DNA of 32,418 bases from an uncultured Enterorhabdus sp. (GCA_947649205.1 CANSQM010000028.1:1-32418), one strand, 5' to 3'; positions 7,868-15,678 are shown, counted from the stretch's first letter. A program made the numbers and translations. The notes: generated by a model from the letters alone, not told the origin.

Positions 7868-7883
7868 CGACCCCGAGGGGTCG
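7868..7883 (+). promoter_or_regulatory. Short hairpin before the sufB ribosome site
   Basis: CGACCCC (7868-7874) pairs with GGGGTCG (7877-7883) around a 2-nt centre, 10 nt before the AAGGAGA ribosome site of sufB. Its 3' arm overlaps GTCGCTGCG (7880-7888), which is complementary to motif A of the upstream element, so the two pairings exclude each other. Confidence 0.4.
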
Positions 7884-7906
7884 CTGCGACACGAAGGAGA
7901 ACGAAC

Positions 7907-8836
7907 ATGGCCGTTGACCTTTCCCCCATCGACGAGAACCTGCTCGCCGAGATCGCCAATATGCACGGCATGCCCAAGGGCGCCTTCAACGTGCGCAAGG
8001 ACGGCGAGCTCGTGGAGCGCCATTCTTCCGCCTACATCGACATCGAGACCAAGACCGACAACCCCGGCATCGACATCCGCATCGCGCCGGGCACCAAGGG
8101 CGAGACGGTGTACATCCCCGTCATCGTGACGAAGTCGGGCCTGAAGGACGTCGTGTACAACACGTTCTACGTGGGCGACGACTGCGACGTCACCATCATC
8201 GCCGGCTGCGGCATCCACAACGATTCCCACGACGTCTCCGAGCACGACGGCATCCACAGCTTCTATATCGGCAAGAACGCCCGTATCCGCTACGTCGAGA
8301 AGCACTACGGCGAGGGCGAGGGCTCAGGCGAGCGCATTCTGAACCCCACCACCAACGTGTACATGGAGGAGGGCTCGTCCTGCGAGATGGAGATGGTGCA
8401 GCTGCGCGGGGTGACCAGCACCGAGCGCGACACCAATGCCGAGCTGGGGGCGAACGCGAAGCTGGTGCTCATCGAGAAGCTGCTCACCCACGGCAACCAG
8501 ACCGCCATCTCCAACATGAAGGTGGAATTGAAGGGCGAGGGCTCCTCGGTGCAGGTGATCTCCCGCTCGGTGGCCCAGGACGATTCCGTGCAGGTGTTCA
8601 ACCCGCTCGTCATCGGCGAGTGCGCCTGCCGCGGACATGTGCAGTGCGACGCCATCATCATGGGCAACGCCAAGGTGAAGGCCATCCCCGGCATCGAGGC
8701 CGCCAGCGAGGACGCCATGCTCGTGCACGAGGCCGCCATCGGCAAGATCGCCGGCGACCAGATCGTGAAGCTCATGACGTTGGGCCTCACCGAGGAAGAG
8801 GCCGAGGCCGAGATCTTGGACGACTTCCTGAGCTAG
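7907..8836 (+). CDS. sufB: SufB/SufD-family Fe-S cluster scaffold, short form
   Basis: This 309-residue protein is a compact SufBD-family scaffold on which Fe-S clusters are built with SufC. The C-terminal core is diagnostic: VQCDAIIMGNAKVKAIPGIEA (246-264), VHEAAIGKIAGDQIVKLMTLG and GLTEEEAEAEIL, equivalent to the QCDSLLIG...VEHEA...RGI..EEA region of SufB. C247 occupies the conserved Cys of the QCDSL block; C101, C239 and C241 are further candidates. The N-terminal third of classical SufB (about 460-490 residues) is absent, as in the minimal archaeal/clostridial SufCB type. The ribosome site AAGGAGA lies 6 nt before the ATG. A terminator follows directly. The sulfur source is probably the sufS-sufU pair at the right edge, although that link is inferred. 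Confidence 0.93.
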   Translation: MAVDLSPIDENLLAEIANMHGMPKGAFNVRKDGELVERHSSAYIDIETKTDNPGIDIRIAPGTKGETVYIPVIVTKSGLKDVVYNTFYVGDDCDVTIIAGCGIHNDSHDVSEHDGIHSFYIGKNARIRYVEKHYGEGEGSGERILNPTTNVYMEEGSSCEMEMVQLRGVTSTERDTNAELGANAKLVLIEKLLTHGNQTAISNMKVELKGEGSSVQVISRSVAQDDSVQVFNPLVIGECACRGHVQCDAIIMGNAKVKAIPGIEAASEDAMLVHEAAIGKIAGDQIVKLMTLGLTEEEAEAEILDDFLS

Positions 8837-8855
8837 AACGTCTCAACCAGCGCTG

Positions 8856-8882
8856 AAAGCGGTCCTTCGGGCCGCTTTTTTT
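8856..8882 (+). terminator. Terminator of sufCB
   Basis: The stem AGCGGTCC/GGGCCGCT (8858-8876, one G-T pair) with a TTC loop is followed by T7 at 8876-8882. It lies 20 nt past the sufB stop. Confidence 0.92.
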
Positions 8883-8894
8883 GTGGCCGGCGAC

Positions 8895-8936
8895 AAAATA
8901 AGGAAGGGCGGCCGCCCACGATGCGGTCGCCCTTCC
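8895..8936 (-). terminator. Terminator of the solute-binding lipoprotein gene
   Basis: On the minus strand a 14-bp stem with one mismatch (8936-8923 with 8915-8902) is followed by TTATTTT (8901-8895). It lies 33 nt past the stop codon at 8970. Confidence 0.8.
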
Positions 8937-8969
8937 CGGTACCTGTCTTCCCTATGGGGGAGTTGTCGG

Positions 8970-9992
8970 CTATTCGGTGTCCTCGTCGCCGGTGTCGGCG
9001 TCGTCACCGGACCCGTCGCCGCTGGCGTCGCCCGAGCCGTCGCCCTCACCGGACCCGTCATCGCCCGAGCCATCGCCCTCGCCGCCATCGTCGGCGCCCT
9101 CCTCGCCCGAGCCGTCGCTCCCGTCACCGGAGCCGTCATCGGAAGAGGAGACGGGCGTGGCCTCGTCGATGACCGTCAGGTCGTCGAGGGCCACCGCGGT
9201 GCCGAGCCACTTGCGCTCGATGACGCTGATGGTGCCGTTGCCGGCCAGGTTCGCCAGCACATCGCCGGCAGCGGTCTGCAGATCGGTGTTGGCACTGGCC
9301 ACCGCCATGCAGTAGCCGCTCGGCTTCATGAGCATGGCCACGATGGACACGTCGAGCCCGTCGTCCACCCCGTGGGCGGCGTACAGGCCGATGATGGCAT
9401 CGGCGGCCACGTACTGCACCGTGCCGGCCTTGAGGGCCTGGAAGGCCTCGCTCAGGCTGTCGGTGGAGGTGAGGGCCCCCTCGCCGAACTCGTTTGTCAC
9501 GGCCCAGGCGCTCTTCGAGGACACCTGAGCAGCGAAGGTGGCATCGCCGCCGGGTTGGGGAACGCCGGCATCGGGACTCAAAGCGAACAGGGCGATGCCC
9601 GTGGGCAGGTAGGACGGGGACATCCAGAAGTCGCCCTCGGCGCTGGCGTTATCGATGCCGAGAATGACGTCGGCCTCGTTGTTGGCCAGGGCCGCCGCCG
9701 GATCGGAGCCGGTCTCCACGATGGAGAGCTTCAGGCCCAGCTCGTCGGCGAGCGCGGCGGCGATGTCCACGTCGATGCCGATGATCTTGCCGTTGCCCAT
9801 GCCGGCCAAAGGCGGGTTCTCCGTGTTGACGCCCACGCGCAGGGTGCCCTCCTCGCCGATGACCGGCGTCTGCACCGCAGCCTCCTTCAGCTGGGGGCGA
9901 TAGTCGTTCGAGCCGTTGCAGCCGGCCAGCATGAGGGTCATGCAGGCGAGCGCCGCCCCGAGGGCGACCATAACGAACTGGCGTCTTCTCAC
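8970..9992 (-). CDS. Family 3 solute-binding lipoprotein with acidic low-complexity tail
   Basis: The 340-residue protein has a lipoprotein signal (MRRRQFVMVALG..., lipobox LAGC with Cys near residue 25). A bacterial extracellular solute-binding domain of family 3 follows at about 48-265: GTLRVGVNTENPPLAG, GIDVDIAAALADELGLKL, VILGIDNAS and WLG at the end. This family usually binds amino acids for ABC importers, but no permease or ATPase gene is adjacent, so the substrate and partner are unknown. From about 285 to the end the chain is almost only Ser, Gly, Asp and Glu, a highly acidic tail unusual for the family. The start is GTG, 4 nt after GGAGGA (stated from the minus strand). A long upstream region may be its leader. 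Confidence 0.88.
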   Translation of the reverse strand: MRRRQFVMVALGAALACMTLMLAGCNGSNDYRPQLKEAAVQTPVIGEEGTLRVGVNTENPPLAGMGNGKIIGIDVDIAAALADELGLKLSIVETGSDPAAALANNEADVILGIDNASAEGDFWMSPSYLPTGIALFALSPDAGVPQPGGDATFAAQVSSKSAWAVTNEFGEGALTSTDSLSEAFQALKAGTVQYVAADAIIGLYAAHGVDDGLDVSIVAMLMKPSGYCMAVASANTDLQTAAGDVLANLAGNGTISVIERKWLGTAVALDDLTVIDEATPVSSSDDGSGDGSDGSGEEGADDGGEGDGSGDDGSGEGDGSGDASGDGSGDDADTGDEDTE

Positions 9993-10588
9993 AATGTCCT
10001 CCGTCTAGTACGTCGCGTCACAATGCCTCTTCCGACTGACCTAGTCTTTGACCCCACACTCGCGCACCGGGGCGTTCGCTTGCGCTACTGGCCCTCTCGT
10101 CCGTCGCAGGATCTTGACTGCGAAATGGGTGCGGACGGTGCGACTTACCTCTAGGATACGCCATGCTCACGCCGGGCAGGCCCGGCCGCTTACGTGGATC
10201 CTTTCGACCGCATCTGCCATGGACTTGGAAGCGCCCGCAGGCCCTTCCGCAACTACAGACCCGAAAGAAGCACCGATAAGTGTAGCAGAAGCCGACCCCC
10301 ATGGGGAAAAGCCCAGAGAACCTACGGGTGACAAACGGCAAACATGGGCCGGCGGACGCAGCGACGGCCCGGCAGCGAACGGAGCGGGGCGTGAGGGCGG
10401 GGCGCGGGCGATCGGAGCGGCATGACGCGAAGATGCCGAAGGGCCGCCGGGGCGGCGCGGCGGCGATAAGGGCGGGGCATTGCCAGGACGCGCAGGGGTC
10501 GGCGAAAGGACTCGGGAGCGGCGCGCGGTAGGCGCGCGGCGGGACTCATCTGCGGCTCAGCGGCGAACTTTTCACGGTTTGCGCCCGC
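9993..10588 (-). other. Gene-free region; possible long structured leader of the lipoprotein gene
   Basis: No convincing gene lies here. On the minus strand an extended -10 (TG-C-TACACT, -10 at 10284-10279) would give a start near 10272, so a leader of about 280 nt. It contains hairpins: GGAAG/CTTCC with inner GCC/GGC (10227-10249), GCCGGGC/GCCCGGC (10171-10186), and a two-tier stem GTCCG/CGGAC with CGCAG/CTGCG (10099-10136). None matches a riboswitch that I know. Bases 10320-10580 are very G-rich on the + strand with no feature seen. Confidence 0.35.
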
Positions 10589-10594
10589 TACACT
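10589..10594 (+). promoter_or_regulatory. -10 box implying a leaderless comF transcript
   Basis: TACACT at 10589-10594 is followed by six bases and then the comF ATG at 10601, so transcription would begin at or next to the A of the start codon. No SD is present before this ATG. The -35 is weak. Confidence 0.45.
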
Positions 10595-10600
10595 GCTCCC

Positions 10601-11539
10601 ATGGAAACCAAGGCCGAACAACTCCCCCTCTTCACCCTTGCCGCCGACGGACCCGCGGGCCCGGCAATGCCGTGCCGCACCGGACGACCCACGCCCCGGG
10701 GGCGGCAGAAGCGGCCGGGCGTACAACAGCCGAGCAAAGGATGCGAGACACCGCGCCATCGGCGCCGACGGCACCCGGAACCGCAGCGCCACCGGGAACG
10801 GCCGCCATCCGCCACGGCCGGGCAGCACCACCTGCGCCAGCGGGCCTTCGAGGTATTCGCCGAGACCCTCTTCCCCACCCGCTGCGCCCTCTGCGACGCA
10901 CCGGGCACCGTCCTGTGCGATCGCTGCGCGCGACACCTCCCCTACATCGACGCGACCCTCGCCTGCCCCCGTTGCGGCGCCCCCTACGGACGGGTGCAGT
11001 GCACCGAGTGCAACCCCGTGCTCATGACCCCCTTCGGCTACGAGGAGCCGCCCTGGGACGGGGCCGTGAGCGCGCTCGTCCTCACCGAGGCCGCCCGGCG
11101 CGTCGTCACCGTGTACAAGGATCAGGGAGAACGGGGGCTCGCCCGGCCCATGGCGGCCATCATGGGCCGCTATCTGCCGCCGGCGTGGCTTGCCGAGGAG
11201 ACGGCCGTGGCCTTCGTGCCCGCCACGCCCGGCGCCCGGCGCCGCCGCGGGTTCGATCACGCCGAACTGCTGGCCCGCGAACTGTCCTGGATCATCGGAG
11301 CCGAATGGGCGCCGCTGCTGGCCGCCCCGCGCCGCCTCGATCAGCGGCGCCTGTCGCGCACGGCCCGCATCCAGAACATGCGGGCGTCCATGCGGGCACT
11401 CCCCGGGGCCACGATGCCCCCGACCGTCATCCTCGTGGACGACGTGTGCACTACCGGTTCCACCCTCATGGCCGCCGTCGAGGCCCTGCGGAAAGGAGGT
11501 GCCCGCACCGTCTACTGCGCCACCTTCGCCCGCGCCTGA
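10601..11539 (+). CDS. comF: ComF-family phosphoribosyltransferase-like protein
   Basis: Residues from about 80 form a standard ComF protein. It has a double zinc ribbon (C95xxC98...C106xxC109 and C122xxC125...C134xxC137), the segment VVTVYKDQGERGLARPMA, the motif PGARRRRGFDHAELLA, and the PRPP loop VILVDDVCTTGSTL. ComF proteins aid DNA uptake in competent bacteria, and the family is also widespread where competence is unproven. Residues 1-78 are an unusual Arg/Pro/His-rich extension with no domain. No GTG or TTG start is available near the domain boundary, so either the ATG at 10601 (leaderless) or at 10667 is used. The length of 312 exceeds the usual 190-250. The gene stands alone on the + strand. 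Confidence 0.88.
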   Translation: METKAEQLPLFTLAADGPAGPAMPCRTGRPTPRGRQKRPGVQQPSKGCETPRHRRRRHPEPQRHRERPPSATAGQHHLRQRAFEVFAETLFPTRCALCDAPGTVLCDRCARHLPYIDATLACPRCGAPYGRVQCTECNPVLMTPFGYEEPPWDGAVSALVLTEAARRVVTVYKDQGERGLARPMAAIMGRYLPPAWLAEETAVAFVPATPGARRRRGFDHAELLARELSWIIGAEWAPLLAAPRRLDQRRLSRTARIQNMRASMRALPGATMPPTVILVDDVCTTGSTLMAAVEALRKGGARTVYCATFARA

Positions 11540-11636
11540 AGGCAGCTCGCGCCCAGGGCACAAGCGTGTCCTGGCCGCGGGGCTGGCCACCCCGTCCGTT
11601 TCGCTACCTTGGGAAACGATTTTGAAAGGCAGGCAA

Positions 11637-11756
11637 ATGGACCCAAACGATTGGGTGCGCTTGGCGGCAACCCTGCTGAGCCTCTTGCTACGGATCCGTG
11701 AGATAGCGGAAACGGAGCGAAAGGTAAAGCGGGCGCGCCATAGAAGACGCGCCTAA
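11637..11756 (+). CDS. Small hydrophobic/basic ORF of 39 codons
   Basis: The peptide begins MDPNDWVRLAATLLSLLLRI and ends in a strongly basic tail (KRARHRRRA). A short hydrophobic or amphipathic helix is therefore followed by positive charge. AAAGG and CAGG lie 5-13 nt before the ATG. It starts 97 nt after the comF stop and is followed 12 nt later by a hairpin. No homologue is recalled. The layout resembles small membrane toxins of type I systems, but the hydrophobic stretch is short, so this is tentative and the ORF could be non-coding. Confidence 0.4.
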   Translation: MDPNDWVRLAATLLSLLLRIREIAETERKVKRARHRRRA

Positions 11757-11768
11757 ACAAAACGGTTC

Positions 11769-11798
11769 AGGGGAGACCCACTGGCCAGTGACTCCCCT
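11769..11798. terminator. Hairpin between convergent units, likely bidirectional terminator
   Basis: AGGGGAG (11769-11775) pairs with CTCCCCT (11792-11798), enclosing an inner CACT-GGCC-AGTG stem. On the minus strand it is followed by GAACCGTTTTG, a weak T tract that could end the glycosyltransferase gene. Confidence 0.5.
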
Positions 11799-11845
11799 CG
11801 AGCCTGCCTTGTACTATAGCACGGCGAAGGGAGTTGAGAAAGACC

Positions 11846-13174
11846 CTACTTGGAAGAGAGGCGGGCGCCCTCGGCCTCGGAGAACTCGGCCACATCCACG
11901 GAGATGGAGTGCTTGATGGGCTTCCAGGCCGCCTTCTTCACGAGAGCGATGAGGGCGATGGGAATGTAGGTGAGCATGAAGATGGGAAAGGAGAACATAT
12001 AGCGGATCTTCTTCGCCGTGGTCGTGCGGATGGAGTCCCATTCCACGAAGGTGGTCAGCACGCCGAAGACGAACATGAACACGACGTAGTTGCACAGGCA
12101 GAAGACGACCGACGTCACCGAGCTGGCAATGGCCACGCCGCCCGACATGACGCCCGTGGCGGCCAGCACGATGATGATGGAATTGAACAGGATGGAGATG
12201 ATGGACAGCAGCATGCCCGGGGCGATGGTCATGAGCATGTCGTAGCAGGCGAAGCGGTAGCCCTTGGGATTGGTCACCGCGCCCTTCGCCAGGCCGCCGG
12301 CATAGTGGGCGAACACCTGGTAGAAGCCCTTGGCCCAACGGAAGCGCTGGTTCCAGGAATCGCGGAAGGTGATGGGCTGCTCGTCGTAGAGCACTGCCGT
12401 GGGGCAATAGGAGATGCGCACCCCGTCGATGATGGAGGAGGCGGAGAACTCGATGTCCTCGGTCAGCAGGTGCCACTTCCAGCCGCCGGCCGCCTTCAAG
12501 ATGTCGGCGGCAATGAAGAAGCCCGTGCCCGACACGGCGCAGGAGGTGTTCAGGGTCAGGCGCGCCTGGTTGAGGAACTTGGCCTCGCGCAGGAACCACA
12601 CGCCGTAGCCGGCCGAGATCCAGTTGCTGCCGAAGTTCTTGGAGTTGCGATAGGAGGTGGAGGCCTGGGCGCCGTTGTCGAAGGTAGCGTTCATCTCGCG
12701 GAAGTAGTTCACGTCCAGCACGTTGTCGGCATCGAAGACGAAGTAGGCCTCGTAGTCTTTGTCGGCGTACTGCTCCCAGATGGCCTTCAGGCCGTAGTCG
12801 AGGGCGTAGCCCTTCCCCACCTGCTTGTCGTTATGGCGCGGGAACACGATGGCGCCGGCCTCGCGGGCCACGTCGGCCGTGCGGTCGGTGCAGTTGTCGG
12901 CGATGACGAACACATCGATGAGCTCGGCAGGGTAATTCTGCACCTTGATGGAGTGGATGAGGTCGGCGATGACCGCCTCCTCGTTGCGGGCGGCCACCAT
13001 GACGGCGTAGCGGTGATTGCGCGCGGCCGTCTTCTTCGGGGCGCGGCGGGTGAGCACGACCAGCACGTAGTAGAGCTGGTAGGTATAGCACAGGGTAAAG
13101 GTCAGGAACACGCAGAAGTTGAAGATGTCAACGAAGGACAACGCCGACACTTGCGATGCTACGGTATCGAACAC
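11846..13174 (-). CDS. Membrane-bound family 2 (processive type) glycosyltransferase
   Basis: The 442-residue protein has an N-terminal membrane segment (about 14-40), a GT-A domain, and about three C-terminal membrane spans (roughly 315-415). Catalytic motifs are all present: VMVAARNEE near 60, NCTD (94-97), the metal-binding DAD (F148-N151 region, VFDADN), TED (238-240) as the base motif, and QRFRW (276-280). That set is shared by synthases such as hyaluronan, poly-N-acetylglucosamine and cellulose synthases. The enzyme probably makes or extends a cell-surface polysaccharide; the sugar is unknown. The GTG start at 13174 is chosen because GAGGAG lies 7 nt before it; an adjacent TTG at 13177 is possible. 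The reading frame stays open far upstream, but that part lacks protein character and overlaps ahcY. Confidence 0.92.
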   Translation of the reverse strand: MFDTVASQVSALSFVDIFNFCVFLTFTLCYTYQLYYVLVVLTRRAPKKTAARNHRYAVMVAARNEEAVIADLIHSIKVQNYPAELIDVFVIADNCTDRTADVAREAGAIVFPRHNDKQVGKGYALDYGLKAIWEQYADKDYEAYFVFDADNVLDVNYFREMNATFDNGAQASTSYRNSKNFGSNWISAGYGVWFLREAKFLNQARLTLNTSCAVSGTGFFIAADILKAAGGWKWHLLTEDIEFSASSIIDGVRISYCPTAVLYDEQPITFRDSWNQRFRWAKGFYQVFAHYAGGLAKGAVTNPKGYRFACYDMLMTIAPGMLLSIISILFNSIIIVLAATGVMSGGVAIASSVTSVVFCLCNYVVFMFVFGVLTTFVEWDSIRTTTAKKIRYMFSFPIFMLTYIPIALIALVKKAAWKPIKHSISVDVAEFSEAEGARLSSK

Positions 13175-13226
13175 CAAATTGCTCCTCGAACGTGCGCCGG
13201 TGGGGCGCGACTGCACAAACGCCTGA

Positions 13227-13323
13227 ATTATAGCCGCCGTCACCACCCCGCGCACGACGTTTATGCCCCAGAGGGCCATTTGATGCCATTTGCCCACAAA
13301 GCGGCCCCGCCTCTCCGCATTTG
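13227..13323 (-). promoter_or_regulatory. Glycosyltransferase promoter region with three CATTTG repeats
   Basis: A perfect TATAAT runs from 13232 to 13227 on the minus strand, about 53 nt before the GTG start. No -35 is evident. Upstream lie three direct repeats of CATTTG (+ strand 13277-13282, 13287-13292, 13318-13323), spaced 10 and 31 bp, that is on the same helix face. Two of them extend to CATTTGCCC. They could be activator sites. Confidence 0.45.
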
Positions 13324-13393
13324 CCCCACACCCCCTCCATATATGTAAGGGAAGCGTAAGGTTTTCCACCGGCCTACGAACCCCGATGCCCCC

Positions 13394-13431
13394 GCCCTCG
13401 CCTGAACGATCGGTGGTTTCGGGGCGAGGGC
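13394..13431 (+). promoter_or_regulatory. Hairpin in the region upstream of ahcY
   Basis: GCCCTCGCC (13394-13402) pairs perfectly with GGCGAGGGC (13423-13431) over a 20-nt loop, about 115 nt before the ahcY start. It could be part of a leader. It does not match the S-adenosylhomocysteine riboswitch core. Confidence 0.35.
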
Positions 13432-13546
13432 AGGACGCGGGTACGGGCCCTGTGCTACCCTGTTCCCTAGGCAATGGCACCCTGGCGAAACCGCGCGCCG
13501 ACGACCGAGCCGAAACCGCGGCCGCCTTCAGGAAAGGAAGCAATTC

Positions 13547-14803
13547 GTGAGCAAAGCCTGCGACATCAAGGACATCAACCTGGCCGACGAGGGCCGCGCC
13601 CGCATCGAATGGGCCGACCGCGACATGCCGGTGCTCGCCCGCATCCGCGAGCGCTTCGCCGAGGAGCGCCCGCTCGAGGGCGTGCGCATCGGTGCCTGCA
13701 TGCACGTGACCACCGAGACGGCCAACCTCATGCGCACGCTGGTGGCCTCCGGCGCCGAGGTGACCCTCTGCGCCTCGAACCCGCTGTCCACCCAGGACGA
13801 CACCGCCGCCTCCCTCGTGCGCGACTACGGCGTGTCCGTGTACGCCATCGCCGGCGAGGACGGCGAGACCTACGAGCGCCACATCGCTGCCGTCATCGCC
13901 ACCGACCCGCAGATCGTCATGGACGACGGCGCCGATCTGGATACGGCCCTGCACACCAAGTTCCCCGAGAAGCTCGACCATGTCATCGGCGGCACCGAGG
14001 AGACCACCACGGGCGTGGTGCGCCTCATCGCCATGGCCGCCGAAGGGGCCCTGCGCTACCCGGTGTTCAATATCAACGACGCCAACACCAAGCACTGCTT
14101 CGACAACCACTACGGCACGGGCCAGTCCACCCTCGACGGCATCGTGCGCGCCACGAACCGCCTCCTGTGCGGCCGCACCATGGTGGTGTCCGGCTTCGGC
14201 TACTGCGGCAGCGGCCTGGCCCAGCGCGCCAAGGGCATGGGCATGGACGTCATCGTCTGCGAGGTGGATCCCCTGAAGGCCCTGGAGGCCCATATGGAGG
14301 GCTACCGCGTCATGAAGGCCGAAGACGCCGCCCGCTTCGCCGACGTGTGGGTCACCGTCACCGGCAACTGCAAGGTCATCGACGGGCCGGCCTTCGAGAC
14401 CATGAAGGACGGGGCCATCATCTGCAACTCCGGCCATTTCGATTCCGAGATCAACATGAAGTGGCTGCGCGAGCACGCTGTTAAGGTGGAGGAGCTCAAG
14501 CCCCTCGTAGAGGAGTACACCCTGCCCGACGGCCGCACCGTCACCGTGCTGGCCGAGGGGCGCCTCGTGAACCTGGCTTGCGCCGAGGGGCACCCCGCCT
14601 CGGTCATGGACATGAGCTTCGCCAACCAGGCCCTGGCCGCCGAGTACCTGTTCAAGCATGCCAGCGAGCTGGAGAACAAGGTGTACAACGTGCCCGCTGC
14701 CATCGACGACGACGTGGCCCGCGTGAAGCTGGAGACCCTCGGCATCGAGATCGATACCCTCACCGAGGAGCAGATCGCCTACATGAACAGCTGGAACTTC
14801 TAA
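13547..14803 (+). CDS. ahcY: S-adenosylhomocysteinase
   Basis: The 418-residue enzyme splits S-adenosylhomocysteine into adenosine and homocysteine with bound NAD. It thereby removes the product inhibitor of methyltransferases. Family blocks are clear: [43 protein letters not shown], the substrate segment [20 protein letters not shown], the NAD loop [26 protein letters not shown] and [15 protein letters not shown]. The length fits the short form without the 40-residue insertion of many proteobacterial and eukaryotic enzymes. The start is GTG with AGGAAAGGAAG 7-17 nt upstream. A methyltransferase gene lies convergently just downstream. Confidence 0.97.
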   Translation: MSKACDIKDINLADEGRARIEWADRDMPVLARIRERFAEERPLEGVRIGACMHVTTETANLMRTLVASGAEVTLCASNPLSTQDDTAASLVRDYGVSVYAIAGEDGETYERHIAAVIATDPQIVMDDGADLDTALHTKFPEKLDHVIGGTEETTTGVVRLIAMAAEGALRYPVFNINDANTKHCFDNHYGTGQSTLDGIVRATNRLLCGRTMVVSGFGYCGSGLAQRAKGMGMDVIVCEVDPLKALEAHMEGYRVMKAEDAARFADVWVTVTGNCKVIDGPAFETMKDGAIICNSGHFDSEINMKWLREHAVKVEELKPLVEEYTLPDGRTVTVLAEGRLVNLACAEGHPASVMDMSFANQALAAEYLFKHASELENKVYNVPAAIDDDVARVKLETLGIEIDTLTEEQIAYMNSWNF

Positions 14804-14896
14804 ACGAGCCGTTATCGGCACAACACAGTCGAGGAGGGGCGGTCGCTTGGCCGCTTCCTTCTTTCAGCGGGGCCTGCGGGACAGATCGCATGAATC

Positions 14897-14925
14897 GGGG
14901 CGTTCCCTTACGGGGCGCCCCTTCT
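14897..14925 (+). terminator. Probable terminator after ahcY
   Basis: GGGGCG (14897-14902) pairs with CGCCCC (14916-14921), with an inner CCC-TTAC-GGG stem, followed by TTCTC. The T tract is poor, so strength is uncertain. Confidence 0.5.
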
Positions 14926-14940
14926 CGTAGGCGCGGGCCG

Positions 14941-15678
14941 CTAGCGAGGCTTGCGGGCCTCGAAGGCTATGAGACGGTAGGTCGCGTCGTCGCCGGGCAC
15001 CGTGGGCACGCTCTCGCGGGCCGCCCGACCGGCATCGGGCGACACAGAGCAGCCCTCGGCAATCATGATGTCATCGAAGCCCGCCGCCGCGAGCAGCCCA
15101 TCGAAGGCAGGGCGCGTCGGTGCGGCCTGAACGGCATTGCCAAGGGCGCGGGCCGCCTCCACCACCGCGGTGCGGGCCGACGAGCGCGAAGTGCCCGGCA
15201 CGGCGACAACGCCCTCCCCGACCAGCACGCCTTCCGGCACCAAGGCGCGGAGGCACTCGGCAAGAGCCCGCGGCGGATCGGCGAACAGGGAGAGCGAGGC
15301 GTTAAGGTACGCGATATCGACCGAACACGATCCGATTCCCGCGGCGGCCAAGTCTTCGGGAAATCCCTCGCAAAACGTCATGTTGCATGCGGTCAGGCCG
15401 CTGCGCCCCAAAGCCCCGGGGATACCCGCGCAGGCCGCCTCCACCGCATCGGCATCCCAATCGAGACCGATGACAAACCCCGACGGCCCTACCAGCTCGC
15501 TCAGCTTGTAGACGCCCTTGCCCCGGCGGCATCCCACGTCCAAAACACGCTTGCCCGCCAGCTGCCGATGCGGCAACTCCATATGGCATCGGGACGGAAA
15601 ACCGCCCTCCCACGAATGTGATCCGTAGTATTCCCGCAGCTCCCGCTGTGATTGCACTGCACTCTCCGATGATTCCAT
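14941..15678 (-). CDS. Class I SAM-dependent methyltransferase
   Basis: This 245-residue protein has a Rossmann-type methyltransferase core. Motif I is VLDVGCRRGKGVYKLSELV (about 45-63), and motif II with its acidic ribose contact is GFVIGLDWDADAVEAA. An SVDIAYLNASLSLFADP strand follows, then ALVPEGVLVGEGVV. The GPSGFVIGLDWD part resembles ArsM/UbiE-like enzymes, but the As-binding cysteines of ArsM are not evident, and the substrate is unknown. Motif I has RR in place of the second Gly-rich turn. The ATG follows AGAAAGG by 8 nt. A -10 box lies upstream at 15710. Adjacent ahcY would clear its product, though the two are transcribed towards each other. Confidence 0.85.
   Translation of the reverse strand: MESSESAVQSQRELREYYGSHSWEGGFPSRCHMELPHRQLAGKRVLDVGCRRGKGVYKLSELVGPSGFVIGLDWDADAVEAACAGIPGALGRSGLTACNMTFCEGFPEDLAAAGIGSCSVDIAYLNASLSLFADPPRALAECLRALVPEGVLVGEGVVAVPGTSRSSARTAVVEAARALGNAVQAAPTRPAFDGLLAAAGFDDIMIAEGCSVSPDAGRAARESVPTVPGDDATYRLIAFEARKPR

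Noticed and set aside
10018..10531. Several small open frames on both strands in the gene-free region
   Set aside because: They have no ribosome sites, no recognisable protein and improbable composition for secreted or soluble proteins.
13360..13546. S-adenosylhomocysteine riboswitch upstream of ahcY
   Set aside because: A hairpin is present, but the conserved pseudoknot core sequence of that riboswitch class is not found on the + strand.
11846..14821. Extension of the glycosyltransferase frame to 991 codons
   Set aside because: The part upstream of 13174 overlaps ahcY on the other strand and reads as shadow sequence, while GTG at 13174 has a good ribosome site.
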